From: SCQX01 sp035720945
Lineage (GTDB): Bacteria > Pseudomonadota > Gammaproteobacteria > Burkholderiales > Burkholderiaceae_B
Length of the DNA stretch: 32,852 bases
Reading direction: 5' to 3'
Assembly: GCA_035720945.1 (NCBI GenBank)
Contig: DASTNK010000078.1
Span: 1-32,852, forward strand
Part shown: positions 7,777-14,653 of the stretch, in pieces
Layout: the number at the start of each line of letters is the position of its first letter
Position numbering within the stretch: position 1 is the stretch's first letter
Program-made: the position numbers and the translations under genes
The notes under the pieces: generated by a model
Told to the model about the DNA's origin: nothing
Databases searched by the model: none
What the model saw: the letters and a program-made list of their open reading frames with translations, nothing else

Positions 7777-8081
7777 CCGGCTGGAACTCGATTCAAGCGC
7801 TCCGTGCTCTTGCAACAGCCACGGATCTGGTCGGGCGATGAACCGAGGGTGAGTCGCGGCGGCCCGCCCGATGCCGTCACACGCCGCCCGATCGCCAACG
7901 ACCACTTCCATGGCCTGCCGACGACATTCCGTCACTGCATATTCATTACAATCACAAACTGAGTACTTCCCTGCGCGGCGCTTCCGCCCCCCGCGTGGGG
8001 GCCGCATCCCTGCGGCAACGCGTGGCCGGCATGCGAGCCGACCGATGTCACCTGTACCGCGCCATCACATTTCCAGGGCCC
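7777..8081 (+). other. Intergenic gap with candidate -10 and two leader hairpins before dgkA
   Basis: No gene is supported in these 305 bases, and no intrinsic terminator with a T-run is seen after the DUF1275 gene. A -10-like TACAAT lies at 7947-7952 in a short AT-rich patch; no good -35 is seen. Between it and dgkA stand two adjacent perfect hairpins: CCCCC-GCGT-GGGGG at 7988-8001 and GCCGCA-TCCC-TGCGGC at 8001-8016 (sharing one base). They would lie in the 5' leader of the dgkA-pyrF transcript if the promoter is real. Confidence 0.4.
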
Positions 8082-8474
8082 ATGACACCACAACATTCTT
8101 CCTACAAGAGCAAGGGTGGCCCAGGACGGCTGCTCAACGCCCTGCGGTACTCCGTCCAGGGGCTGGGGGCCGCGCTGCGCCACGAGGCAGCGTTCCGCCA
8201 GGAACTGCTGGTGGCCGTGGTTCTCACGCCGGTAGCCTTCTGGGCAGGCCGCACGCCCACGCAGGTGCTGCTGCTGATGGGCGCCATGGTCTTCGTGCTG
8301 ATCGTCGAGGTGCTGAACTCCGCGCTGGAAGCGCTGGCGGACAGCATCACCACGGACCCCCACCCCATGATAGGACGGGCCAAGGACCTGGGCAGCGCCG
8401 CAGTCATGCTGTCGATCGCGTTGGCGGTGGCCGTGTGGCTGGTCATATTGCTGACCAACGCGAACGCGCCATGA
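8082..8474 (+). CDS. dgkA: Diacylglycerol kinase (prokaryotic type)
   Basis: This 130-residue integral membrane enzyme phosphorylates diacylglycerol to phosphatidic acid, recycling lipid from membrane-derived sugar and lipid A decoration. The family residues are in place: Glu35 and Glu41 (LRHEAAFRQE), Glu76 and Asn79 with Glu83 (IVEVLNSALEA), and the late Lys101-Asp102 (GRAKDLGSAAV). Three membrane helices follow the N-terminal amphipathic stretch, as in the trimeric E. coli enzyme (121 residues). I chose ATG 8082 because it gives the family length; the frame stays open upstream to 7995, but those residues are not DgkA-like. The ribosome site is weak. pyrF follows 67 bases after the dgkA stop. 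Confidence 0.92.
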   Translation: MTPQHSSYKSKGGPGRLLNALRYSVQGLGAALRHEAAFRQELLVAVVLTPVAFWAGRTPTQVLLLMGAMVFVLIVEVLNSALEALADSITTDPHPMIGRAKDLGSAAVMLSIALAVAVWLVILLTNANAP

Positions 8475-8541
8475 TCCGGAACCGCCACGCCACCTTGCGG
8501 CCAGCCCCGTCATCCCCTTCAACACCCCATTGAATGCACCC

Positions 8542-9369
8542 ATGACCTTCATTGAACAACTGAACCAATCCTGGACGAATTCGAATTCACTGCTGATGGT
8601 CGGGCTGGATCCGGATCCGGCCCGCTTTCCCACCGAACTGCGCGGGCGAGACGATGCCGTCTTCGAATTCTGCAAGGCCATCGTCGATGCCACCGCCGAC
8701 TACGTCTGCGGCATCAAGCCGCAGATTGCGTATTTTTCCGCGCACCGCGCCGAAGACCAGTTGGAAGCCCTGTGCCGCTATGTTCACGACCGCCATCCGC
8801 GGCTTCCCATTGTGCTGGACGCCAAGCGTGGCGACATCGGCTCCACGGCGGAACAATATGCGCGGGAAGCCTTCGAGCGCTACCAGGCCGACGCGGTGAC
8901 CGTGAACCCCTTCATGGGTTTCGACTCGTTGGAGCCCTATCTCGCGCGGCCCGACAAGGGCGTCATCGTACTGTGCCGCACGTCGAACCCGGGCGGATCG
9001 GATCTGCAGTTCATCGAGTCGGCCGACGGCACGCCCCTGTACCTGCGGGTGGCCGAACTGGTGGCTGGCCGCTGGAACACGAATGGCCAGTGCGCCCTGG
9101 TGGTGGGCGCCACGTTTCCGGAAGAGGTCGCCAAGGTACGCCAGCGCATCGGCGACATGCCATTGTTGATACCTGGCATCGGCGCGCAAGGGGGAGACGT
9201 GACAGCCACCGTGGCCGCCGGCCGCGACAGCCAGGGCGCGGGAATGATGATCAACTCCTCCCGCGCGATTCTGTACGCCAGCCAGAACGACGATTGGCGC
9301 GAGGCCGCCAGCCGCGTCGCGCGCGACACGCGCGACGCCATCAACGCGGCCAGGGCGGGCTTACCCTGA
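8542..9369 (+). CDS. pyrF: Orotidine 5'-phosphate decarboxylase (type 2)
   Basis: PyrF catalyses the last step of UMP synthesis, decarboxylating OMP in the cytoplasm. The 275-residue length and the signature VLDAKRGDIGSTAEQYA (catalytic Lys95 and the Asp pair around it) place it in the longer, type 2 class found in many beta-proteobacteria and actinobacteria. LLMVGLDPDP at residues 17-26 is the first barrel strand. The start is not certain: ATG 8542 is chosen, but a TTG four codons earlier (8530) is also open and neither has a clear ribosome site. The gene is convergent with pncC, with 60 bases between the stops and no clear terminator. Confidence 0.96.
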   Translation: MTFIEQLNQSWTNSNSLLMVGLDPDPARFPTELRGRDDAVFEFCKAIVDATADYVCGIKPQIAYFSAHRAEDQLEALCRYVHDRHPRLPIVLDAKRGDIGSTAEQYAREAFERYQADAVTVNPFMGFDSLEPYLARPDKGVIVLCRTSNPGGSDLQFIESADGTPLYLRVAELVAGRWNTNGQCALVVGATFPEEVAKVRQRIGDMPLLIPGIGAQGGDVTATVAAGRDSQGAGMMINSSRAILYASQNDDWREAASRVARDTRDAINAARAGLP

Positions 9370-9429
9370 CCCATGCGCAGCGCCGCGCGGCGAGAAACGG
9401 GCCCCACAAGCGCCGGAGGAACCGGATCG

Positions 9430-9930
9430 TCAAATGAACTTGGCCGCGGCATCCAGCGCGAACCTGACCGCGGCCTCGCGCACTTGCCGACGATCGCCTT
9501 CGAAGATATGGGTGGCGGCACGTGTGACCACGCCCTCGCCCGCCTGACGCGAAAACCCGAAACACACCATACCGACCGGCTTGCCCGGTGTGGCGCCGTC
9601 GGGCCCGGCAATGCCGGTCACGGCGATGGACAGGTTGGCGGTGGCCACCGCACCGAGCGCACCCGCCGCCATTTCCATGGCTGTTTCTTCGCTGACCGCG
9701 CCGAAGCGTTCCAGCGTATCGGCGCTGACGCGCAAGTGCGCCATCTTGGCCGCGTTGCTGTACGTGATGAACCCGCGCTCGAACCACTGGCTGGACCCGG
9801 GGATGTCGGTCACCGCCGCGCTGAGCAGCCCGCCGGTGCAGGATTCCGCGCAGACCAGCATCCAGCCGCGCCCCAGCAGTTTCTGCCCAAGTTCCCGGGC
9901 CAGGTCCGTCGAAGCGATCAAGTTGGTCAC
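9430..9930 (-). CDS. pncC: Nicotinamide-nucleotide amidase (CinA C-terminal type)
   Basis: This stand-alone CinA C-terminal-domain protein of 166 residues is the usual size for PncC/YgaD. The enzyme deamidates NMN to nicotinate mononucleotide, salvaging pyridine nucleotides. The motif AESCTGGLLSAA (residues 28-39) is diagnostic, with ITYSNAAK and the glycine loop GIAGPDG further on. The start is GTG at 9930, which overlaps the pgpA stop as GTGA (9927-9930), so the two genes are translationally coupled. The open frame continues upstream to 10002, but that part is the shadow of pgpA. It is the last gene of the ribB-ribH-nusB-thiL-pgpA-pncC run. Confidence 0.92.
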   Translation of the reverse strand: MTNLIASTDLARELGQKLLGRGWMLVCAESCTGGLLSAAVTDIPGSSQWFERGFITYSNAAKMAHLRVSADTLERFGAVSEETAMEMAAGALGAVATANLSIAVTGIAGPDGATPGKPVGMVCFGFSRQAGEGVVTRAATHIFEGDRRQVREAAVRFALDAAAKFI

Positions 9931-10451
9931 AGCATCCCCTGCAATCGAATGAGAACCGCCATCACCAGCAGCGTGTAGGCCGCCGCAACGATATCGTCCC
10001 ACATGACACCGAATCCGTTCTTGATGTGCGCGTCGAAGAAGTGGATGGGCGGCGGTTTGAGGATATCAAACACCCTGAACACGATGAAAGCAAGCAATTG
10101 CGCGCCGAACGAGGCCGGAACCAACCAGAGCACGAGCCAGAATGCAACAATCTCGTCCAAGACCATGCCGCCATAGTCGGTGATGCCAAGCTCCTGGCCA
10201 GTGCGGTGGCAACACCAACAGCCCGCGATGAACGCCACCAGCAATACGACGCCCGCGGCGGCGTCCGGAACACGGCCAAGAATCAAGAACCACAGCAGCC
10301 ACCCCAGCAGCGTTCCCCAGGTGCCGGGCCCCGGGCGGAGCAGACCGCTGCCCAGCCCGAACGCGGCGATGCGCCACGGGGTTTTGAAGACCCAGGCGGC
10401 ATTGGGGTCGGGGCGGGAAGCCTGGGGGTTCCTGGAATCGTCGTTGGGCAT
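9927..10451 (-). CDS. pgpA: Phosphatidylglycerophosphatase A
   Basis: PgpA removes the phosphate from phosphatidylglycerophosphate to give phosphatidylglycerol at the inner membrane. The 174-residue protein has the family blocks GSGLLRPGPGTWGTL, then DYGGMVLDEIVAFW with the acidic catalytic residues, then FRVFDILKPPPIHFFD and MWDDIVAAAY near the end. Hydrophobic segments are seen between these motifs. ATG 10451 is chosen because AAGAAGG stands just upstream and it leaves 26 bases after the thiL stop; a much longer frame reaching to 10763 overlaps thiL and is not PgpA-like. Coupling to pncC is by a GTGA overlap. Confidence 0.94.
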   Translation of the reverse strand: MPNDDSRNPQASRPDPNAAWVFKTPWRIAAFGLGSGLLRPGPGTWGTLLGWLLWFLILGRVPDAAAGVVLLVAFIAGCWCCHRTGQELGITDYGGMVLDEIVAFWLVLWLVPASFGAQLLAFIVFRVFDILKPPPIHFFDAHIKNGFGVMWDDIVAAAYTLLVMAVLIRLQGML

Positions 10452-10477
10452 GGATGGGTAGCCTTCTTTTTTTCGCG

Positions 10478-11440
10478 TCAGGAGGAAAAATGGTCGAAGC
10501 CCGCGGAATGATAAGGGGCAAGCCCCCCATCCGCACTCTGGACTGCAAGCCCGGCGTGTTCGACGATGCGCCCGACCCGGGTCACGCGCGTCGACGCCGC
10601 CAGCGCCAATCGTGCAATGATGTCGCGTTTGTCGGATGGCGCGGTGAAACACAACTGGTACACGTCCCCTCCATCCAGAGCCGCTTGCCGACGCAGGCCC
10701 GAATCCAGCCCGTCCAGACCTGGATCGATCGGAAGGGCCGCCAGATCGAGCTCGGCGCCGCAATGGCTGGCCTCCAGAATGTGGCCCAGGTCTTGCGCCA
10801 AACCATCGGAAATGTCCAGGGCGGCATGCGCCACACCGGCCAGGGCCTGGGCCAGCCGCAGGGGCGGTTGCGGCCGTTCCAGCGCGGGGCGCAACGCCGC
10901 CAGCCGGCCCGGATCCAGCGGCAGCTTACCCTGCAACAACCGCAACGCGATGTCGGCCGCCCCCAGCGTGCCGGAAATCCAGATGTCGTCGCCGACCCGG
11001 GCGGCGTCACGGCGTAGGGCGCGAGCCGGGTCGACCTGGCCATAGACGGTGACACTGATGACCACCCCCCATGGGCTGCGAGTGGTGTCTCCGCCCACAA
11101 GTGGACAACCCGCCTCATCGGCCAGGGAATGAAACCCTTCGGAAAACGCCCGCAGCCAGGGTTCATCAACCTTGGGCACGGACAACCCCAGCACGCAGGC
11201 CAGCGGCTTGGCACCCATCGCGGCCAGATCGGACAGATTCACCGCCAGCGCCTTGTGCCCGAGATTGCCAGGGTCGGTGCCAGGCAGGAAATGACGGCCT
11301 TCGAGCAACAGATCGGTGCTGGTCGCGAGCCGCATGCCCGGTTCCAGCGGCAGCAGCGCGCAATCGTCGCCCACCCCCAGAAACCCGGGTGGCGCGGGGC
11401 GCGAAAAGAATCGGGCGATGAGATCGAATTCGCTGCTCAA
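10478..11440 (-). CDS. thiL: Thiamine-monophosphate kinase
   Basis: ThiL phosphorylates thiamine monophosphate to thiamine diphosphate, the cofactor form. The 320-residue protein shows the PurM-like family motifs in order: FDLIARFF at the start, GVGDDCALL, STDLLLEGRHF, NLSDLAAMGA, VGGDTTRS and DISDGLAQDLGH. I placed the start at TTG 11440, so that the protein opens MSSEFDLIARFF, as homologues do; no ATG or GTG is suitably placed and the frame further upstream (to 11614) is the shadow of nusB. The gene begins 19 bases after the nusB stop. A TTG start with a poor ribosome site suggests weak translation or coupling to nusB. Confidence 0.93.
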   Translation of the reverse strand: MSSEFDLIARFFSRPAPPGFLGVGDDCALLPLEPGMRLATSTDLLLEGRHFLPGTDPGNLGHKALAVNLSDLAAMGAKPLACVLGLSVPKVDEPWLRAFSEGFHSLADEAGCPLVGGDTTRSPWGVVISVTVYGQVDPARALRRDAARVGDDIWISGTLGAADIALRLLQGKLPLDPGRLAALRPALERPQPPLRLAQALAGVAHAALDISDGLAQDLGHILEASHCGAELDLAALPIDPGLDGLDSGLRRQAALDGGDVYQLCFTAPSDKRDIIARLALAASTRVTRVGRIVEHAGLAVQSADGGLAPYHSAGFDHFSS

Positions 11441-11459
11441 GGCGCCCCCGGAACGGGTG

Positions 11460-11951
11460 TCAACGCCTGGACGCCGCCCCGACCTCGGCGGACCGGACAT
11501 CGGCGGCCACTTTGTCGAGCACGCCGTTGACGAATTTGAACCCGTCTGTGCCACCGAACGATTTGGCCAATTCGACCGCTTCGTTGATGGCGACCCTATA
11601 GGGCACCTCGACATGGAAGACCAGTTCGTAGCAGCCGATGAGAAGGATGCTGTGTTCGATGGGTGAGAGTTCGGCCAGGGGACGGTCTATGTAGGGCATG
11701 AAACGTTCACGCAGCCCTTCGGCCTCGCGGAACACGCCATGCAGCAGCGTTTTGTACCACTCGGCATCAGCCTCGGAGAATTCCTCGTCGTCGCGGATGT
11801 GCGCATCGATTTCGCCGGTTTCCGCCATGCCGCCCCCACGCAGCAGCCAGGAATAGATGCCCTGCAAGGCGAATTCACGCGCCCGCCGACGGGCGCTACG
11901 CGTGTTGGCGCGGGACGCGGCCGGGCCGCGCGAAGGTTTATTTGCGGTCAA
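11460..11951 (-). CDS. nusB: Transcription antitermination factor NusB
   Basis: NusB binds boxA RNA with NusE/S10 and supports antitermination at rRNA operons. This 163-residue protein has a basic N-terminal tail, then the all-helical NusB fold: SARRRAREFALQGIYSWLL, then YIDRPLAELSPIEHSILLIGCYEL, then VPYRVAINEAVELAKSFGGTDGFKFVNGVLDKV, all diagnostic. The start is TTG 11951, supported by a strong GAGGAAGG at 11957-11964 with five-base spacing; it overlaps the end of ribH by 14 bases. No ATG in a suitable place exists. The link of nusB to ribH is conserved in many proteobacteria. Confidence 0.95.
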   Translation of the reverse strand: MTANKPSRGPAASRANTRSARRRAREFALQGIYSWLLRGGGMAETGEIDAHIRDDEEFSEADAEWYKTLLHGVFREAEGLRERFMPYIDRPLAELSPIEHSILLIGCYELVFHVEVPYRVAINEAVELAKSFGGTDGFKFVNGVLDKVAADVRSAEVGAASRR

Positions 11952-12486
11952 GGTGGCCTTCCTCAGCCTGATCGTCGTCCTCGTCGTCGTCGAGTTCGTC
12001 GTCATCGTCGTCGTCTTCTTCGGATTCGGGCTCGAGCGCGGCGACCAGGTTCGCCATTTCGACGGCGGCGGCGGCGCAGTCACGCCCCTTGTCGGCGGCG
12101 CGGACCTCGGCCTGTTCGTCGGTGTCAGTGGTGAGCACGCCATTGGCCACCGGAATGCCGGTTTCCAGCGACACCCGGCTGATGGCCGACGCACTTTCGT
12201 TGCTGACGAGCTCGAAGTGGTAGGTTTCACCGCGGATCACGGCGCCCAAGGCGATGAGCGCGTCGAATTCAAAGGTTTCGGCCATTTGCGCCAGCGTGAC
12301 ACCCAATTCGAGCGCACCAGGAACGGACACGACCATGACATCGCGTTCGTCGACCCCCAGGCGAGCCAGTTCAGCCAGGCAGGCGTCGAGCTCGGCCAAG
12401 CCGATGTCTTCGTTGAAACGCGCACGGACAACGCCTATGTGGAGACCTTCTCCGTTGAGATCGGGCGACAGGGTGTAAGGATTCAT
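11938..12486 (-). CDS. ribH: 6,7-dimethyl-8-ribityllumazine synthase with acidic tail
   Basis: RibH condenses the ribityl-pyrimidine with dihydroxybutanone phosphate to give lumazine, the precursor of riboflavin; it forms large oligomeric shells. The catalytic block GAVIRGETYHFELVSNES carries the active His90, and VVSVPGALELG is the substrate-binding turn. The core ends near residue 150. After that comes a tail of about 30 residues with a run of Asp/Glu (residues 154-176), unlike the roughly 155-residue standard form. The tail is encoded by a GAC/GAT/GAA-type triplet tract. ATG 12486 is preceded by ACGGAG; it lies 14 bases after the ribB stop, and its 3' end overlaps nusB. Confidence 0.95.
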   Translation of the reverse strand: MNPYTLSPDLNGEGLHIGVVRARFNEDIGLAELDACLAELARLGVDERDVMVVSVPGALELGVTLAQMAETFEFDALIALGAVIRGETYHFELVSNESASAISRVSLETGIPVANGVLTTDTDEQAEVRAADKGRDCAAAAVEMANLVAALEPESEEDDDDDDELDDDEDDDQAEEGHLDRK

Positions 12487-12500
12487 TGTCGGTGGCTCCG

Positions 12501-13655
12501 TCAAGGTTGTGGGGTGGGTTCGCTATCGTAACCCGTAATCGTCAGCGAGAAACCCGCCATGCTGGGCATTTTCCTGGGCCGGGCAAGCAGGCGCGCCTTG
12601 CCGACGTTCAGATCGCGCAGGATCTGGGCCCCGATGCCATACGTCTTGAGATCGAACTTGGGCGCTTCGACCGAGCGTTCCGGCGCGGCCCAGGACTCGA
12701 ATTGGCCGAACACGAGATCCGCCGAACCCTGGCAGTTCATCAGCACCACGACGCCCGAAGGCACCGCAGCGATCGCCTTCAGCGCGCTGGACACGCCCCA
12801 ACTGTGGCCGGAAGAATCGTCGCACAACACATCGAGCATGCTGGTGGGTTCGTGAACCCGCACCAATGTCTCGGTATCGGGCGAAATGTCGCCATGCACC
12901 AAGGCCAGATGTGGCGCGCCGGAGGCCAGGTCGCGATAGGCCACCGCCTGGAATTCCCCCCAAGGCGTGCGGACCATGCGCGACGACACGCGTTCGACCA
13001 TGGATTCGTGCTCGCTCCGGTACTGGATGAGCTCGGCGATGGTGCCGATTTTCAGGCCGTGCCGCTGCGCGAAGAGCTTGAGGTCCGGCAGGCGCGCCAT
13101 GGTGCCGTCCGGGTTGAGCACCTCGCAGATCACGGCCGCCGGCGTCAGGCCCGCCAGACGGGTCAGGTCGCAGCCCGCCTCGGTGTGACCGGCCCGCACC
13201 AGCACGCCACCGCGCACGGCCCGCACCGGGAAAATATGCCCCGGCTGCACGATGTCGGCGGGCCGGGCGTCGCGCGCCACGGCGGCCTGGATGGTGCGGG
13301 CGCGATCAGCGGCGGAAATCCCGGTGCCCACCCCTTCGGCGGCTTCTATGGACAAGGTGAAATTCGTGCCGAAGCGCGAGCCATTGCTGGACGCCATGAG
13401 CGACAGGCCCAGTTGCCGGCAACGCTCTTCGGTGAGGGTCAGGCACACCAGGCCGCGCGCGTGTGTGACCATGAAATTGATGGCGTCGGGCGTGACGTAA
13501 TCGGCCGCCAGCACCAGATCGCCCTCGTTCTCGCGATCTTCTTCGTCGACCAGAATCACCACGCGACCCGCGCGCAACTCGGCGACGATCTCGGAAACGG
13601 GGGATATGTCGAAAGACTCCGGCAGAATGCCGGAGGACGAGGCGGCGTCGCTCAT
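12501..13655 (-). CDS. ribB: DHBP synthase fused to a degenerate GTP cyclohydrolase II domain (RibBX type)
   Basis: The first half (residues 15-215) is a complete RibB, which turns ribulose 5-phosphate into dihydroxybutanone phosphate: DEEDRENEGDLVLA (38-51), GH at 139-140 and RAGHTEAGCDL (154-164) are the metal and substrate motifs. The second half has the fold marks of RibA (GEFQAVAYRD at 233-242; YGIGAQILRDLNV at 339-351) but not its active site. In place of SECLTGD and RCDCG, which carry the zinc cysteines, it reads RVHEPTSMLDVLCDD, and the RQEGRG loop is replaced by NCQGSADLVFGQ. So the RibA half is probably not a cyclohydrolase; GTP cyclohydrolase II must be made elsewhere. ATG 13655 is chosen by family N terminus. 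First gene of the operon; no FMN riboswitch is seen. Confidence 0.93.
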   Translation of the reverse strand: MSDAASSSGILPESFDISPVSEIVAELRAGRVVILVDEEDRENEGDLVLAADYVTPDAINFMVTHARGLVCLTLTEERCRQLGLSLMASSNGSRFGTNFTLSIEAAEGVGTGISAADRARTIQAAVARDARPADIVQPGHIFPVRAVRGGVLVRAGHTEAGCDLTRLAGLTPAAVICEVLNPDGTMARLPDLKLFAQRHGLKIGTIAELIQYRSEHESMVERVSSRMVRTPWGEFQAVAYRDLASGAPHLALVHGDISPDTETLVRVHEPTSMLDVLCDDSSGHSWGVSSALKAIAAVPSGVVVLMNCQGSADLVFGQFESWAAPERSVEAPKFDLKTYGIGAQILRDLNVGKARLLARPRKMPSMAGFSLTITGYDSEPTPQP

Positions 13656-13774
13656 GATGTGTGGCTCGGGAAAAGGAACAGGCCCGATTTTAACGCGCAC
13701 CTGTCGGCACGGGGTTGGTTATAGTACGGCTATCGTTCCATCCAACCCACCCCCTCCAGCCTCTTCACGCCCCC
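13656..13774. promoter_or_regulatory. Short divergent gap between ribB and the IclR gene
   Basis: These 119 bases must hold the promoters of both the rib operon and the IclR gene. A possible plus-strand -10 (TATAGT at 13720-13725) precedes the IclR start by about 50 bases. I see no conserved FMN-riboswitch elements, and the space is too short for a full riboswitch plus promoter. The boxes are weak, so confidence is low. Confidence 0.3.
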
Positions 13775-14584
13775 ATGCCAGAACCCAGAACGCTCGAGAA
13801 CGACGGTCGCCGCGGCATCCAGTCCGTGGAAACAGGCTTTCCGCTGCTGGCCGCCCTGGTTGAAGCCGGCACCGCTCTCACACTGCGTGATCTCTCGGCG
13901 CGGGCCGGCATGGCGTCCGCCAAGGCGCACCCCTATCTGGTGAGCTTCGTGCGCGTGGGACTGGTTCAGCAGGACGCCACCACCGGCCGCTACGAACTGG
14001 GTCCGTTCGCGCTGCAAATGGGGCTGGTGAGCCTGCAGCGGCTCGACCCGGTGCGCGTCGCCCTGCCGTGCGTGAACAGGTTGGCGGGGGAAATCGGCCA
14101 CACGCTCGCCATCGCGGTACTGGGCTCGCACGGCCCCACCATGATCCACATCTGCGAGGCCAGCTACCCCGTGCACGTCAACATGCGCAAAGGCACGGTC
14201 ATGTCCATGCTGCACACCGCCACGGGGCGTGTGTTCGCCGCTTGGCTGCCGCCCCGCATCGCGCAGCACTACATCGAACGGGAAGAGGGGGACCAGGCGG
14301 TGGTCACCAGCGTGGGCCAGCCACCCGTGGATCCGACCGCGTTTGAGGCGCAGTTGGCCGAAATCCGACGCCGGGGAATCGAGCGCACGCTGGGCAACCC
14401 GCTGCCAGGCATCGATGCGTTTTCCGTGCCGGTGTTCGACCATTCCGGCGGCGTCACCCTCGCGCTCACCAGCCTGGGGCCGAGCTCGTTGTTCGATTCG
14501 CGCTGGGATGGCTCGATCGCCCGGTCGCTCACGGCCTGTGCGCGCGACATCTCGACCAGCCTGGGCTATCGGGCGCCGGCCTGA
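13775..14584 (+). CDS. IclR-family transcriptional regulator
   Basis: This 269-residue protein has the usual IclR layout. The N-terminal winged helix (residues 13-80) opens with GIQSVETGFPLLAALVEAG and contains LTLRDLSARAGMASAKAHPYLVSFVRVGLV, then the wing GRYELGPFALQMG. The C-terminal GAF-like effector domain follows, with HTATGRVFAAWLPP and the Gly/Pro-rich IDAFSVPVFDHSGGVTLALTSLG. IclR proteins control catabolic genes for small acids and aromatic compounds; no catabolic gene adjoins this one, so its target is unknown. The ATG at 13775 is preferred to upstream in-frame codons because they would lie in the likely promoter. Divergent from ribB and convergent with ftsY. Confidence 0.9.
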   Translation: MPEPRTLENDGRRGIQSVETGFPLLAALVEAGTALTLRDLSARAGMASAKAHPYLVSFVRVGLVQQDATTGRYELGPFALQMGLVSLQRLDPVRVALPCVNRLAGEIGHTLAIAVLGSHGPTMIHICEASYPVHVNMRKGTVMSMLHTATGRVFAAWLPPRIAQHYIEREEGDQAVVTSVGQPPVDPTAFEAQLAEIRRRGIERTLGNPLPGIDAFSVPVFDHSGGVTLALTSLGPSSLFDSRWDGSIARSLTACARDISTSLGYRAPA

Positions 14585-14593
14585 GCCCTGTGG

Positions 14594-14653
14594 GGGGCCC
14601 TCTGAACAAGTCGAGCGGAAAGCAGGCGCTGTGGATTGGGTCCAGAGGGTCCC
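14594..14653. terminator. Long-loop inverted repeat between IclR gene and ftsY
   Basis: GGGGCCCTCTG at 14594-14604 pairs with CAGAGGGTCCC at 14643-14653 (11 bp with one G-T wobble) across a 38-base loop, just after the IclR stop and reaching the ftsY stop codon. No T-run follows in either direction. It could be a weak bidirectional 3' structure. Confidence 0.3.

Noticed and set aside
10452..12230. Upstream extensions of pgpA (to 10763), thiL (to 11614) and nusB (to 12230)
   Set aside because: The extra residues are out-of-frame readings of the preceding gene; each has a better start that fits the family N terminus or ribosome site.
12486..13724. 412-codon plus-strand open frame opposite ribB
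   Set aside because: The minus-strand RibB/RibX protein is certain; the plus-strand translation is Arg/His/Gly-rich without a domain, an antisense shadow.
13656..13774. FMN riboswitch upstream of the rib operon
   Set aside because: No conserved riboswitch elements are visible, and only 119 bases separate the gene from the divergent IclR start.
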